Positions 1-6,235 of a stretch of DNA of 6,235 nt are shown piece after piece. This DNA is from Pseudomonas sp. Its GTDB lineage: Bacteria > Pseudomonadota > Gammaproteobacteria > Pseudomonadales > Pseudomonadaceae. How positions within the stretch are numbered: position 1 is the stretch's first letter; every line of letters begins with the position of its first letter. The notes under the pieces were generated by a model. That model had not been told where the DNA came from. It made no database searches and worked only from the letters and a program-made list of their open reading frames with translations. The position numbers were made by a program, and so were the translations under genes. Where the stretch lies: contig JAPLSD010000118.1 of assembly GCA_026398835.1 (NCBI GenBank), positions 1 to 6,235 of the forward strand, written 5' to 3'.

Positions 1-543
1 GGCCGGCAACTGATGGTTCCACAGCACTTCCATACCACTTTTCGGGATTGGGAACGGAACCTGACCGAGCCCCTGGATACCCATCCCGTCATCCACCAGC
101 TTGGCGCTCAGGGCATTTTTCATCACCCGTGCACAGACATAATCCGGATAACGGAAATCACGGTGCCCCGGATAGATATTCATCTTGTAGGTAGCCGGGT
201 AACGCTTGAACAGGGCCTTCTGGCCATCAGTGAGATGGGCCTCGTACTGGCTCATGTTTTGCGCGGTGATCACCACCACCGGCTTTTCGGCGGCATAAGG
301 GTCGACCGGTTGATCCCCGGAAAACTTCACATGGTTCCAGCCTGGCACCTCACCCAGGTATTTGCCGGTGTACGGCGGAATAGTGCCGTCGGCATTACCG
401 GCTTTCTCGGCTCCGACACAGGTCAATTCCTTGCCCAGCTTCGCGGCTTCTTCAGGGCTGACCTGGGCATATGCGCTGGTGAGCATCCCGGCATTGACTG
501 CCACGGCGGCTACGAGCATCACGCCTGTTTTTGTTATTTTCAT
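1..543 (-). CDS. DUF1329 family secreted protein, N-terminal 181 codons (3' end outside window)
   Basis: The reading frame opens at an ATG (543-541) and stays open to the left edge, so the gene is cut by the window, not broken. The product starts MKITKTGVMLVAAVAVNAG and has a typical Sec signal peptide: basic N-terminus, hydrophobic core, and a likely signal peptidase I site after AYA at residue 26. There is no lipobox Cys. The mature start (QVSPEEAAKLGKELT) and later segments GAEKAGNADGTIPPYTG, DPYAAEKPVVVITAQNM, LFKRYPATYKMNIYP and PFPIPKSGMEVLWNH match my memory of DUF1329 proteins, which are usually about 450 residues, so roughly 40 percent is visible. The molecular function of DUF1329 is not established; an envelope role in handling hydrophobic substrates is an inference from its frequent pairing with DUF1302 outer-membrane-like proteins. 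It lies 88 bp after the CoA ligase on the same strand with no terminator between them, so co-transcription is likely. Confident on family, not on role. Confidence 0.88.
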   Translation of the reverse strand, partial: MKITKTGVMLVAAVAVNAGMLTSAYAQVSPEEAAKLGKELTCVGAEKAGNADGTIPPYTGKYLGEVPGWNHVKFSGDQPVDPYAAEKPVVVITAQNMSQYEAHLTDGQKALFKRYPATYKMNIYPGHRDFRYPDYVCARVMKNALSAKLVDDGMGIQGLGQVPFPIPKSGMEVLWNHQLPA

Positions 544-549
544 GTATTG

Positions 550-555
550 CCTCCT
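550..555 (-). promoter_or_regulatory. Ribosome binding site of the DUF1329 gene
   Basis: On the minus strand AGGAGG lies 6 nt upstream of the ATG at 543. It is the strongest Shine-Dalgarno match in the window and fixes this start, which in turn gives a complete signal peptide. Confidence 0.85.
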
Positions 556-631
556 ACGCGGGTAAGGCTTTCTGGGTGTAAGTTCATTCTTCGCTTTCTG
601 CGGTCGAGGGCATCGTCCGGAAAGACTAGGG

Positions 632-2320
632 TCATGCCGTGACCAATAATTCCTTGAGCGTGGCTTTGAGCAACTTGCCCGAGGCGTTGCGGGGCAAGGG
701 TTGACGCTGGCTGTGGACCTGCGCCGGGACCTTGAACGCGGCCAGACGAGTGGCGATAAAATCTTGCACCTCAGCGCTCGACGGTGCCGTTTCACCGTCA
801 CTGCGAATCACCAGCACCAGCACCTCGCCGAGCACTTCATCAGCCATGGCAAAGGCCGCCGCTTCGATGACGCCAGGCATTTCACAGGCACAGGATTCAA
901 CCTCGGCCGCTGAAATTTTCTCGCCACCTCGGTTGATCAGGTCCTTGGCCCGATCGGTGATGTAGAGAAACCCCTCTTCATCGAGCAGACCGATATCACC
1001 GGTGTCGAGCCAGCCATCCTGCAGCGTTTGCGCGGTCGCGTGTGGCTGGTTCCAATAAGCGCTCATGAGGGTCGGCGAGCGCAGCCAGATCAGCCCACTG
1101 ACACCGTTTGGCAACGGCTGATGGGGGGTTTCGCCAATGCGTACCTCGACAATCGGTAACGGCCAGCCGACCGACGTGGGCTTGTAGACAAACTGGTCGC
1201 CGCCGATGGCCGCGCCAATGCCATTACTTTCGGTCAGGCCATAACCACTGCCGCCGATGGCTTCGGGTTTGCGCTGGGTCAGGTGGGCCAGCAGGCTGCT
1301 CGAAGGCGCCCCACCACCCAGGCCCAAGCCAAACAGGCTGGCGGTCTCTTCGGTGCCAAAGCGCGGCGATCCAAGCAATTGCTGCATCATCACCGGCGCG
1401 CCATTGAACTGCGTGCAACGCTCGGTGCGAATCAGTTCGAAGGCCTTGTTGACATCCCACTTGTACATCAGCAACAGCCGCCGGCCATTACGCAACGCCA
1501 ACAGAAACTGCGCGTGCAAACCGCTGACATGGAACAACGGAACCGCCATCAGGTTGGTCGGCGCATAGCCACTGTTGATCACCACATTGATGCGTTCCGG
1601 CGAACTCACTGCGCAGAATGCACCCTGAAACTCCAGGGCAGTCAGCGCCTGGCACACCGCACGATGGCTCGACAGCACACCCTTTGCCCGGCTGGTGGTG
1701 CCGGAGGTATAGAGAATCAGCGCCGGGTCATCGGCATCGATCTGCACCTCTGGTGCGCTCAGTACGGGCGCCGCCAACAGGGTTTCGTAGCGATGACAAT
1801 GGGGTTCGAGCGGTCTTTCTTCACTCAGTCCGACCACGATGGTCGCCAGGCCTTGCTCAGTCAGGTCCTGCGAAAGCAATTGCAGACGCGGCTCATCGCA
1901 CAACAGCAGACTGGCGCCGCTGTCCTCCAACCCATGGAACAACTCTTCACGCAGCCCCCAGCTATTGAGCGGGACACACACCGCCGCGCAACGCTGCACG
2001 GCCACAAACGCCACCAGCCAGGCTGGCTGGTTACGCATGGCGATGGCCACCCGCGCACCTGGACGCAGATCAAAGCGGTGTACTAATTGCCCGGCCAGCC
2101 GATCGACCTGTTCGAAGAACTCATCGAACGTCAGGCGTTGCTGCTCCCAGATCAGAAACTCTCGCCCGCCATGTGTCCGGCCAACATCGATTGCCGCCAA
2201 CAGATTCTTTGCGGCATGCCGAAAATACTTCGGGCCAGCGTCGACCGGTGTCACCACTTCAAAAGGCGAGCCTGCGCTGATCAACTGCTGCCAGTCGCGC
2301 TGCCACTGTTCAACCATCAT
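632..2320 (-). CDS. AMP-forming acyl-CoA ligase (class I adenylate-forming enzyme)
   Basis: Activates a carboxylic acid to its CoA thioester through an acyl-adenylate, presumably the cytosolic entry step of this pathway. The ANL core motifs appear in order (562-residue numbering): P-loop YTSGTTSRAKG near 204-214, GYGLTE near 359-364, LDTGDIG near 438-444, the hinge region DRAKDLINRGGEKIS near 456-470, and the C-terminal PRNASGK with the adenylation Lys at about 549. All key residues look intact, and the length is normal for the family. Start choice: an upstream ATG at 2353 would add 11 residues but has no Shine-Dalgarno, whereas CGGAG sits 9 nt before the ATG at 2320 (a second ATG follows directly). 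The gene follows the beta-type ACAD by 43 bp. The substrate is not readable from the motifs; the neighbouring two-subunit ACAD favours a bulky or branched acid over a plain fatty acid. Confidence 0.9.
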   Translation of the reverse strand: MMVEQWQRDWQQLISAGSPFEVVTPVDAGPKYFRHAAKNLLAAIDVGRTHGGREFLIWEQQRLTFDEFFEQVDRLAGQLVHRFDLRPGARVAIAMRNQPAWLVAFVAVQRCAAVCVPLNSWGLREELFHGLEDSGASLLLCDEPRLQLLSQDLTEQGLATIVVGLSEERPLEPHCHRYETLLAAPVLSAPEVQIDADDPALILYTSGTTSRAKGVLSSHRAVCQALTALEFQGAFCAVSSPERINVVINSGYAPTNLMAVPLFHVSGLHAQFLLALRNGRRLLLMYKWDVNKAFELIRTERCTQFNGAPVMMQQLLGSPRFGTEETASLFGLGLGGGAPSSSLLAHLTQRKPEAIGGSGYGLTESNGIGAAIGGDQFVYKPTSVGWPLPIVEVRIGETPHQPLPNGVSGLIWLRSPTLMSAYWNQPHATAQTLQDGWLDTGDIGLLDEEGFLYITDRAKDLINRGGEKISAAEVESCACEMPGVIEAAAFAMADEVLGEVLVLVIRSDGETAPSSAEVQDFIATRLAAFKVPAQVHSQRQPLPRNASGKLLKATLKELLVTA

Positions 2321-2329
2321 CTTATTATT

Positions 2330-2334
2330 CTCCG
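2330..2334 (-). promoter_or_regulatory. Ribosome binding site deciding the CoA ligase start
   Basis: CGGAG on the minus strand lies 9 nt before the ATG at 2320. It falls inside the longer reading frame that begins at 2353, whose own upstream sequence (CTAGTGC repeated) has no Shine-Dalgarno. This favours the shorter 562-residue protein. Confidence 0.6.
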
Positions 2335-2363
2335 AAACAGCGAGCGTCCCCATGCACTAGGCA

Positions 2364-3518
2364 CTAGCCACGGGTCTGGTCGAGGGCCGAATAGCGTTCA
2401 CAGTGATAGTCACTGTCACCGAGGCAGGCTTGAGCCACGCGAATGCGCTTGAGGAACAACCCCACATCCAGCTCATCGGTCACGCCGATTCCGCCATGCA
2501 TTTGCACCGCTTCATTGCTGACCCTGGCCGCGGCTTCGCCCGCCTTCCACTTGGCCAGGCTGACCAGACGGCCACGTTCGGCGTCGTTCAGGCCTGCATC
2601 GTCGAGGGCTGCCAGGCCGGCCGTGACGGCGCTACGGGCCAGTGCCAAGTCGACATAAAGTTTGGCCGCACGGTGTTGCAACGACTGAAACGAACCGATC
2701 GGGGCATCGAATTGCACGCGGGTCTTCAAGTAATCGAGGGTGTTTTCAAAAAGTATCTGTGCTGCCCCAAGCAACTCGGCTGCCAGGCAGGCGCAACCGC
2801 GATCGAGTGCATTGGCGAGCACTGGCCAGGCTTCACCGACCGCCCCCAGCATGTTCTGCGGACCGACCCGGACCTGGTCCAGGCACAACCGCGCATGATT
2901 GCGCGAGTCAATCAACGGCAATGCGCTGACACTCAACCCTGGCGCATCCGCCTCCAGCACAAACAGGCTGATGCCCTGAGTTTCACCCGGTTGGCCGCTG
3001 GTGCGGGCGGCGACCACATACGCGTCGGCAGCGATGCCGTCGATCACGAAATACTTTTGACCGCTGAGCCGAAAACCCTCACCGTCCGCTTCGGCCTTGA
3101 GCGCCGTCTGCAACGGCGCATGACGTGGACGTTCATCCAACGCCAGGGCCATGCGTCGCTCGCCGCTGATCAGTGCGCTCAACCAGCGATCCTGTTGCGC
3201 AGGTGTCCCGGCCAGATGCACGAGCGAGCCGCTGAGTACCACGCTGGACAACAGCGGTGAGGCCGACAGGTTGCGACCCATGGCCTCGAACACCGGCCCC
3301 AGGCCCATGCAACCAAAATCCAGCCCGCCAAGGCTCTCCGGAAACGGAATCGCGCTCCAGCCCAACGCCACGGCGTCCTGCCACAGTTGCTGATCGAAAC
3401 CGTCATTGCTCGCCTCATCGCGCAGGCGCCGTTGCAGTGATACCGGGCTGCGCGCGGCCAGGAAATCCTGGGCGCTGTCGGCCAATAGACGATGTTCTTC
3501 GCTATACAACAGGTTCAT
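2364..3518 (-). CDS. Acyl-CoA dehydrogenase, beta-type (non-catalytic-looking) subunit
   Basis: A 384-residue ACAD-fold protein that looks like the beta half of a heteromeric dehydrogenase. Present are the C-terminal FAD motifs: KTRVQFDAPIGSFQSLQH at about 265-282 and QMHGGIGVTDE at about 339-349. Absent are the flavin-domain motif SEPxAGSD (the region reads ALALDERPRHAP near 124-135) and the WTS motif (KYFVIDG near 155-161). The C-terminal catalytic Glu position reads LGDSDYH, and the alternative helix-G position (isovaleryl-CoA dehydrogenase type) reads ALDRG, so neither usual base is there. The preceding gene has exactly the missing parts, so the two probably form an alpha2beta2 enzyme. 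Start choice: a GTG at 3533 overlaps the previous stop (GTGA), but the ATG at 3518 has GAGGA 8 nt upstream and gives the family-like start MNLLYSEEHRLL. The stop is TAG. The substrate is unknown. Confidence 0.87.
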   Translation of the reverse strand: MNLLYSEEHRLLADSAQDFLAARSPVSLQRRLRDEASNDGFDQQLWQDAVALGWSAIPFPESLGGLDFGCMGLGPVFEAMGRNLSASPLLSSVVLSGSLVHLAGTPAQQDRWLSALISGERRMALALDERPRHAPLQTALKAEADGEGFRLSGQKYFVIDGIAADAYVVAARTSGQPGETQGISLFVLEADAPGLSVSALPLIDSRNHARLCLDQVRVGPQNMLGAVGEAWPVLANALDRGCACLAAELLGAAQILFENTLDYLKTRVQFDAPIGSFQSLQHRAAKLYVDLALARSAVTAGLAALDDAGLNDAERGRLVSLAKWKAGEAAARVSNEAVQMHGGIGVTDELDVGLFLKRIRVAQACLGDSDYHCERYSALDQTRG

Positions 3519-3526
3519 GGTCACAT

Positions 3527-3531
3527 TCCTC
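3527..3531 (-). promoter_or_regulatory. Ribosome binding site of the beta-type ACAD
   Basis: GAGGA on the minus strand lies 8 nt before the ATG at 3518 and overlaps the TGA stop (3532-3530) of the upstream alpha-type ACAD. This suggests translational coupling, which would suit two subunits needed in equal amounts. Confidence 0.6.
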
Positions 3532-4720
3532 ACTTCGCATCCGGCAGGCCGAGGACCCGCTTGGCGATGACATTGAGCTGGATCTCCGACGCACCGCCGG
3601 AGATCGTCAGGGCAAAGCTGTTCAGCCAGGCTCGGGTGATCGCCTGTTCCTGCGCGGTGAATGCCTCGTCATCCCAGCCCAGTGCGCGATAGCCGAGGGC
3701 ATCGAGCAGGACCTCGAACTTGTCGCGTTCCTGTTCGGTGTGCACCAGTTTCATGATCGACATCAGCCCACTGATGTCCTGGCCCGCCCGCGCCTCCTCA
3801 CCCATGCGTTGCACCGTCAGGTTGTAAGCGTGCTCATCCATGGCGCAGGTCACTGCACGGGCATGCAGGGCATGCTCGGACGGCGTTGCAGGTTCAGGCA
3901 GGTATTGGCGAATCAGTGGTAGCAGGTGGAAATGCGTCGGCAAGCTGAATTCGCCGAATTTCGACATCGCGCTGCGTTCGTGTTGAAGCAGCCGCTTGGC
4001 CAGATTCCAGCCGCCATTGAGCGGGCCGATCAGTTGGCTCTTGGGCACCTTGACCCCATCGAAAAACACCTGGCAGAACACCGATTTGCCGCTGATCAAA
4101 TCAATCGGTGCAACGCTCACACCGGGGCTGCGCATGTCCAGCACGATCAGACTGATGCCCAGATGTTTGGGCGCCGCCGGATCGGTACGGACCAAGGCAT
4201 ACATCCAGTCCGATTTATCGCCGTAGGAGGTCCAGATCTTGGTGCCATCAACTACGAAGTGATCGCCGGCATCGCGCGCCGACATCTTCAGGCTGGCCAG
4301 GTCGGAGCCGGCATTGGGCTCGGAAAAACCCTGACACCAGCGGATTTCACCGCGGGTCATGGGTGGCAGCAACCTGCGCTTCTGTTCCTCGCTGGCAAAC
4401 TCCAGCAACACTGGCCCGAGCATCCAGATGCCCAGGTTGATCTGCGGTGGACGGCACTTGAGTCGGCGTAATTCGCTTTCGAGCACCGCATTGTATTCCG
4501 GGGTCAACCCGGCGCCGCCGTACTCAATGGGCCATTGCGGGCAGAACCAGCCTTTGTCGCGCATGCGCTCGAACCACAGCTGTGCATCGGCACTGGGGAA
4601 ATCGACCTTGCTGGCGCCCCAGACCAACTCACCCTCGGGGGTTGCCGTGCGTAGCGACTCTGGGCAATTGGCTTCTAGCCAAGTGCGTGTTTGCTGCCGG
4701 AATTGATCAATCGCGCTCAT
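3530..4720 (-). CDS. Acyl-CoA dehydrogenase, alpha-type (catalytic) subunit
   Basis: A 396-residue FAD-dependent ACAD expected to form the alpha,beta double bond of an acyl-CoA. Visible motifs: CQGFSEPNAGSDL at 129-141 (flavin and substrate binding), KIWTSYGD at 161-168 (flavin stacking), and the C-terminal SGGASEIQLNVIAKRVLGLP at 374-393. The usual C-terminal catalytic Glu (YEG in medium-chain ACAD) is replaced by Gly-Gly. A Glu occurs instead at helix G, E248 in LLQHERS, the position used by isovaleryl- and long-chain ACADs and by alpha subunits of steroid ChsE enzymes. The adenine-side motifs RxxFG...Q and QxxGGxG are not found; they are in the next gene, 11 bp downstream. I infer a heteromeric enzyme with that partner. 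The ATG at 4720 is preceded by GAGGGTG at a 5-nt spacing. The stop is TGA. Confidence 0.9.
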   Translation of the reverse strand: MSAIDQFRQQTRTWLEANCPESLRTATPEGELVWGASKVDFPSADAQLWFERMRDKGWFCPQWPIEYGGAGLTPEYNAVLESELRRLKCRPPQINLGIWMLGPVLLEFASEEQKRRLLPPMTRGEIRWCQGFSEPNAGSDLASLKMSARDAGDHFVVDGTKIWTSYGDKSDWMYALVRTDPAAPKHLGISLIVLDMRSPGVSVAPIDLISGKSVFCQVFFDGVKVPKSQLIGPLNGGWNLAKRLLQHERSAMSKFGEFSLPTHFHLLPLIRQYLPEPATPSEHALHARAVTCAMDEHAYNLTVQRMGEEARAGQDISGLMSIMKLVHTEQERDKFEVLLDALGYRALGWDDEAFTAQEQAITRAWLNSFALTISGGASEIQLNVIAKRVLGLPDAK

Positions 4721-4738
4721 GTCTTCACCCTCTGCCTT

Positions 4739-4758
4739 GCCCCGGACAGCGCCGGGGC
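4739..4758 (-). other. GC-rich inverted repeat in the gap between two ACAD genes
   Basis: A perfect 7-bp stem (GCCCCGG / CCGGGGC) with a 6-nt loop lies in the 84-bp gap 4721-4804, downstream of one ACAD and 18 nt upstream of the next start. The transcribed strand continues with AAGGCAGAGGG, not a U-tract, so it is not a standard intrinsic terminator. It could be an mRNA processing or stability hairpin that sets different levels for the genes on either side. Function is inferred only. Confidence 0.45.
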
Positions 4759-4804
4759 GACAGGAACCTGATTTATTGTTATGGCCGTACAGCGAACCGT
4801 GCTG

Positions 4805-5974
4805 TCAGCGTTGGGTTCGTGGCATTCCCAGACCGAACTGGGCGATCAGCTCGCGCTGGATTTCGTTGGTGCCGCCACCGAACGTGAGGGTCACCGAGGC
4901 GCGGACCTCATACTCCAGCTCGCCCTGCAGCAGTGCCGCTGCCGAGTCGCCACGCACCAGGCCGTTGGCCCCGACAATGTTGGAAAGCTTGCGCAGAATT
5001 TCGATCGCTGATTCCGAGCCGTAGACCTTGGTGGTCGAGGCCAACGCGATGTCCATGCGCTCGTGCTCCAGGTCCGCGGCGATACGCAGATTGATCAGGC
5101 GCATGGCCTCCAGTCGCGCATAACACTCGGCCAGACTGCTGCGCACCCAGGGTTTATCGGTGGCCCGGCGACCGTGTTCATCAGCGCTGCGTGCCCACAG
5201 ATAAACCCGGCGAAACAGTCCGACGACCTTGTCTGACCAGGCCCCCAGCCCCAATCGTTCGTGATTGAGCTGCGAGGTAATGAGCTTCCAGCCACCGTGC
5301 AGCTCACCCACCAGCATGTCGCGCGGCACCCGCACGTTGTCGTAGTAGGTGGCCGCAGTCGGGTTGCTGGTGGTCGGGATGATCGTGCTGGAGAAACCCG
5401 GCTCCCGGGTGTCCAGAATCAGGATCGACACGCCTTTATGCCGTGGCCGCTCGAGGTCGGTGCGCGCTGCCAGCCAGATGTAGTCGGCAGACTCGGCACC
5501 GGAGGTCCAGAGTTTGTTGCCGTTGACCACGAAGTGCTCACCGTCCAGTCGTGCGGTGGTTTTCAGCACGGCCAGATCGCTACCGGCATCGGGCTCGGAG
5601 TAACCGATGGCAAAGATGATTTCACCCGCCGCAATGCCAGGCAGGAATCGAGCCTTTTGCAGCTCGCTGCCATGGGCCATTAGCGCCGGACCGACCGTGC
5701 TGATGGTCACGAACGGCAGCGGCGCGCCGGCAATGTTGGCTTCTTCGAAGAAGATCAGCTGCTCGGTAGCCGCATACCCCTGACCACCGTGAGCTTTGGG
5801 CCAGCCGACTGCCAGCCAGCCGTCACGGCCCATCTTGCGGACCGTTTCGTGATACAGCTCGCCGCCTTCCTTGCCACGCAATTGCAGACGCAACTGTGGC
5901 GTCATCAAGTCCTGAAAATAGTCCCGCACCTTATGGCGCAGGGCATGCTGTTCGGGGGTGAGATCGACGAACAT
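4805..5974 (-). CDS. Acyl-CoA dehydrogenase, second alpha-type protein
   Basis: A 389-residue ACAD, clearly a paralogue of the other alpha-type protein but not a recent duplicate. Motifs: GYSEPDAGSDLAVL at 124-137, KLWTSGAES at 154-162, and the C-terminal FGGGTNEIQRELIAQFGLG at 365-383. As in its paralogue, the C-terminal catalytic Glu is absent (FGGGT where medium-chain ACAD has YEGT) and the likely base is the helix-G Glu, E239 in QLNHERLG. The C-terminal RxxFG...Q and QxxGGxG motifs are not recognisable (the region reads SNIVGANGLVRGD near 331-343), so it probably also needs a beta-type partner, either upstream outside the window or shared with the beta protein at 2364-3518. The ATG at 5974 follows AAGGAG at 6 nt, and the gene starts 10 bp after the thiolase stop. 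The substrate is unknown; a branched or polycyclic acyl-CoA is inferred from context. Confidence 0.9.
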   Translation of the reverse strand: MFVDLTPEQHALRHKVRDYFQDLMTPQLRLQLRGKEGGELYHETVRKMGRDGWLAVGWPKAHGGQGYAATEQLIFFEEANIAGAPLPFVTISTVGPALMAHGSELQKARFLPGIAAGEIIFAIGYSEPDAGSDLAVLKTTARLDGEHFVVNGNKLWTSGAESADYIWLAARTDLERPRHKGVSILILDTREPGFSSTIIPTTSNPTAATYYDNVRVPRDMLVGELHGGWKLITSQLNHERLGLGAWSDKVVGLFRRVYLWARSADEHGRRATDKPWVRSSLAECYARLEAMRLINLRIAADLEHERMDIALASTTKVYGSESAIEILRKLSNIVGANGLVRGDSAAALLQGELEYEVRASVTLTFGGGTNEIQRELIAQFGLGMPRTQR

Positions 5975-5980
5975 GAGCCG

Positions 5981-5986
5981 CTCCTT
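5981..5986 (-). promoter_or_regulatory. Ribosome binding site overlapping the thiolase stop codon
   Basis: The minus strand reads TAAGGAG: AAGGAG shares two bases with the TAA stop of the thiolase-fold gene and lies 6 nt before the ACAD ATG at 5974. This fixes the start and points to coupled translation within one operon. Confidence 0.75.
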
Positions 5987-6235
5987 AAACCGAACCGAGA
6001 ATCAGGCCACTGGTCGGCACGCCGGTCCCGGCGGTCACCAGCACGTTTTCCACGTCATCGACCTGGTTCACCGCAGTGCCGCGCACCTGACGCACCGCTT
6101 CAGCAACGCCGTTCATACCGTGGATATACGCCTCGCCGAGCTGACCGCCATGGGGGTTGATCGGCAATTTGCCGCCACGAGCGTGATGGCCGGCGCGGAT
6201 GAACTCCTTGGCCTCGCCACGTTTGGCGAAACCGA
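5985..6235 (-). CDS. Thiolase-fold protein, SCP-x/lipid-transfer (Ltp2-like) type, C-terminal 82 residues
   Basis: Only the 3' end of the gene is in the window; the frame enters from the right edge and ends at TAA (5987-5985). The segment GGKLPINPHGGQLGEAYIHG, then EAVRQVRGTAVNQV and a terminal TAGTGVPTSGLILG, is the C-terminal thiolase domain of the SCP-x/lipid-transfer group. The canonical CxG motif of biosynthetic and FadA thiolases is absent, and the GHP His motif is replaced by AYIHG. Family knowledge: this group includes 3-oxoacyl-CoA thiolases but also the Ltp2-type steroid side-chain aldolases, which work with a DUF35 partner. The catalytic Cys region and any HDCF motif lie outside the window, so thiolase versus aldolase cannot be settled here. 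It precedes the first ACAD by 10 bp and presumably performs chain cleavage in the same pathway. Confidence 0.82.
   Translation of the reverse strand, partial: GFAKRGEAKEFIRAGHHARGGKLPINPHGGQLGEAYIHGMNGVAEAVRQVRGTAVNQVDDVENVLVTAGTGVPTSGLILGSV

Noticed and set aside
567..600. Direct repeat GCTTTCTG at 567-574 and 593-600 in the gap before the DUF1329 gene.
   Set aside because: Only 8 bp, not palindromic, and with no recognisable promoter near it. Chance is a sufficient explanation.
13..642. A 209-codon plus-strand open frame across the left end.
   Set aside because: It is antisense to the DUF1329 gene, has no recognisable domain or good ribosome binding site, and extends into the ligase 3' end. 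The minus-strand frame has a signal peptide, a strong Shine-Dalgarno and family motifs.
1679..1711. The ligase P-loop has Ala where many family members have Pro (TSGTTSRAKG).
   Set aside because: Ala is an accepted residue at that position of the AMP-binding signature, so this is not evidence of inactivity.
1283..2086. A 267-codon plus-strand open frame opposite the CoA ligase.
   Set aside because: Low-complexity, Gln/Arg/His-rich translation typical of antisense frames in GC-rich genes. The minus strand carries all ANL motifs.
2403..3260. A 285-codon plus-strand open frame opposite the beta-type ACAD.
   Set aside because: Same reason: it is a shadow of a well-supported ACAD gene and shows no family motif of its own.
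3519..3533. GTG start at 3533 for the beta-type ACAD, overlapping the previous stop as GTGA.
   Set aside because: It would add only five residues, and the GAGGA ribosome binding site is correctly spaced for the ATG at 3518. It remains a possible alternative.
4739..4758. Reading the GC hairpin as a rho-independent terminator.
   Set aside because: No U-tract follows the stem on the transcribed strand, and the downstream genes belong to the same functional set.

Overview
The window is a 6.2-kb piece of a single minus-strand catabolic operon. High GC, short intergenic gaps, strong GGAG-type ribosome binding sites and a DUF1329 protein beside acyl-CoA catabolism genes fit a gamma-proteobacterium, most likely Pseudomonas. 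The genus is inferred from gene style and cluster content; there is no rRNA or other taxonomic marker.

In transcription order (right to left) the layout is: (1) the last 82 residues of a thiolase-fold protein of the SCP-x/lipid-transfer type (5985-6235, runs off the right edge); (2) an alpha-type acyl-CoA dehydrogenase (ACAD) (4805-5974); (3) an 84-bp gap with a perfect 7-bp GC hairpin; (4) a second alpha-type ACAD (3530-4720); (5) a beta-type ACAD (2364-3518) whose start lies 11 bp after its partner's stop; (6) an AMP-forming acyl-CoA ligase (632-2320); (7) an 88-bp gap; (8) the first 181 codons of a secreted DUF1329 protein (1-543, runs off the left edge). No gene-free stretch exceeds 90 bp, and no RNA gene, mobile element or CRISPR array is visible.

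Together the genes read as a beta-oxidation cassette for an unusual acid. The ligase would make the CoA thioester, the ACADs would introduce the alpha,beta double bond, and the thiolase-fold enzyme would cleave the chain. The ACADs are not ordinary self-sufficient homotetramers. Genes 4 and 5 split the flavin-binding and catalytic motifs between them, as in the alpha2beta2 dehydrogenases of steroid side-chain breakdown (mycobacterial ChsE/FadE pairs). The thiolase fragment also resembles Ltp2-type enzymes, some of which are aldolases. With DUF1329, often found near envelope proteins in such clusters, this points to a bulky hydrophobic substrate such as a steroid, bile-acid or terpenoid acid. 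The actual substrate cannot be read from the sequence.
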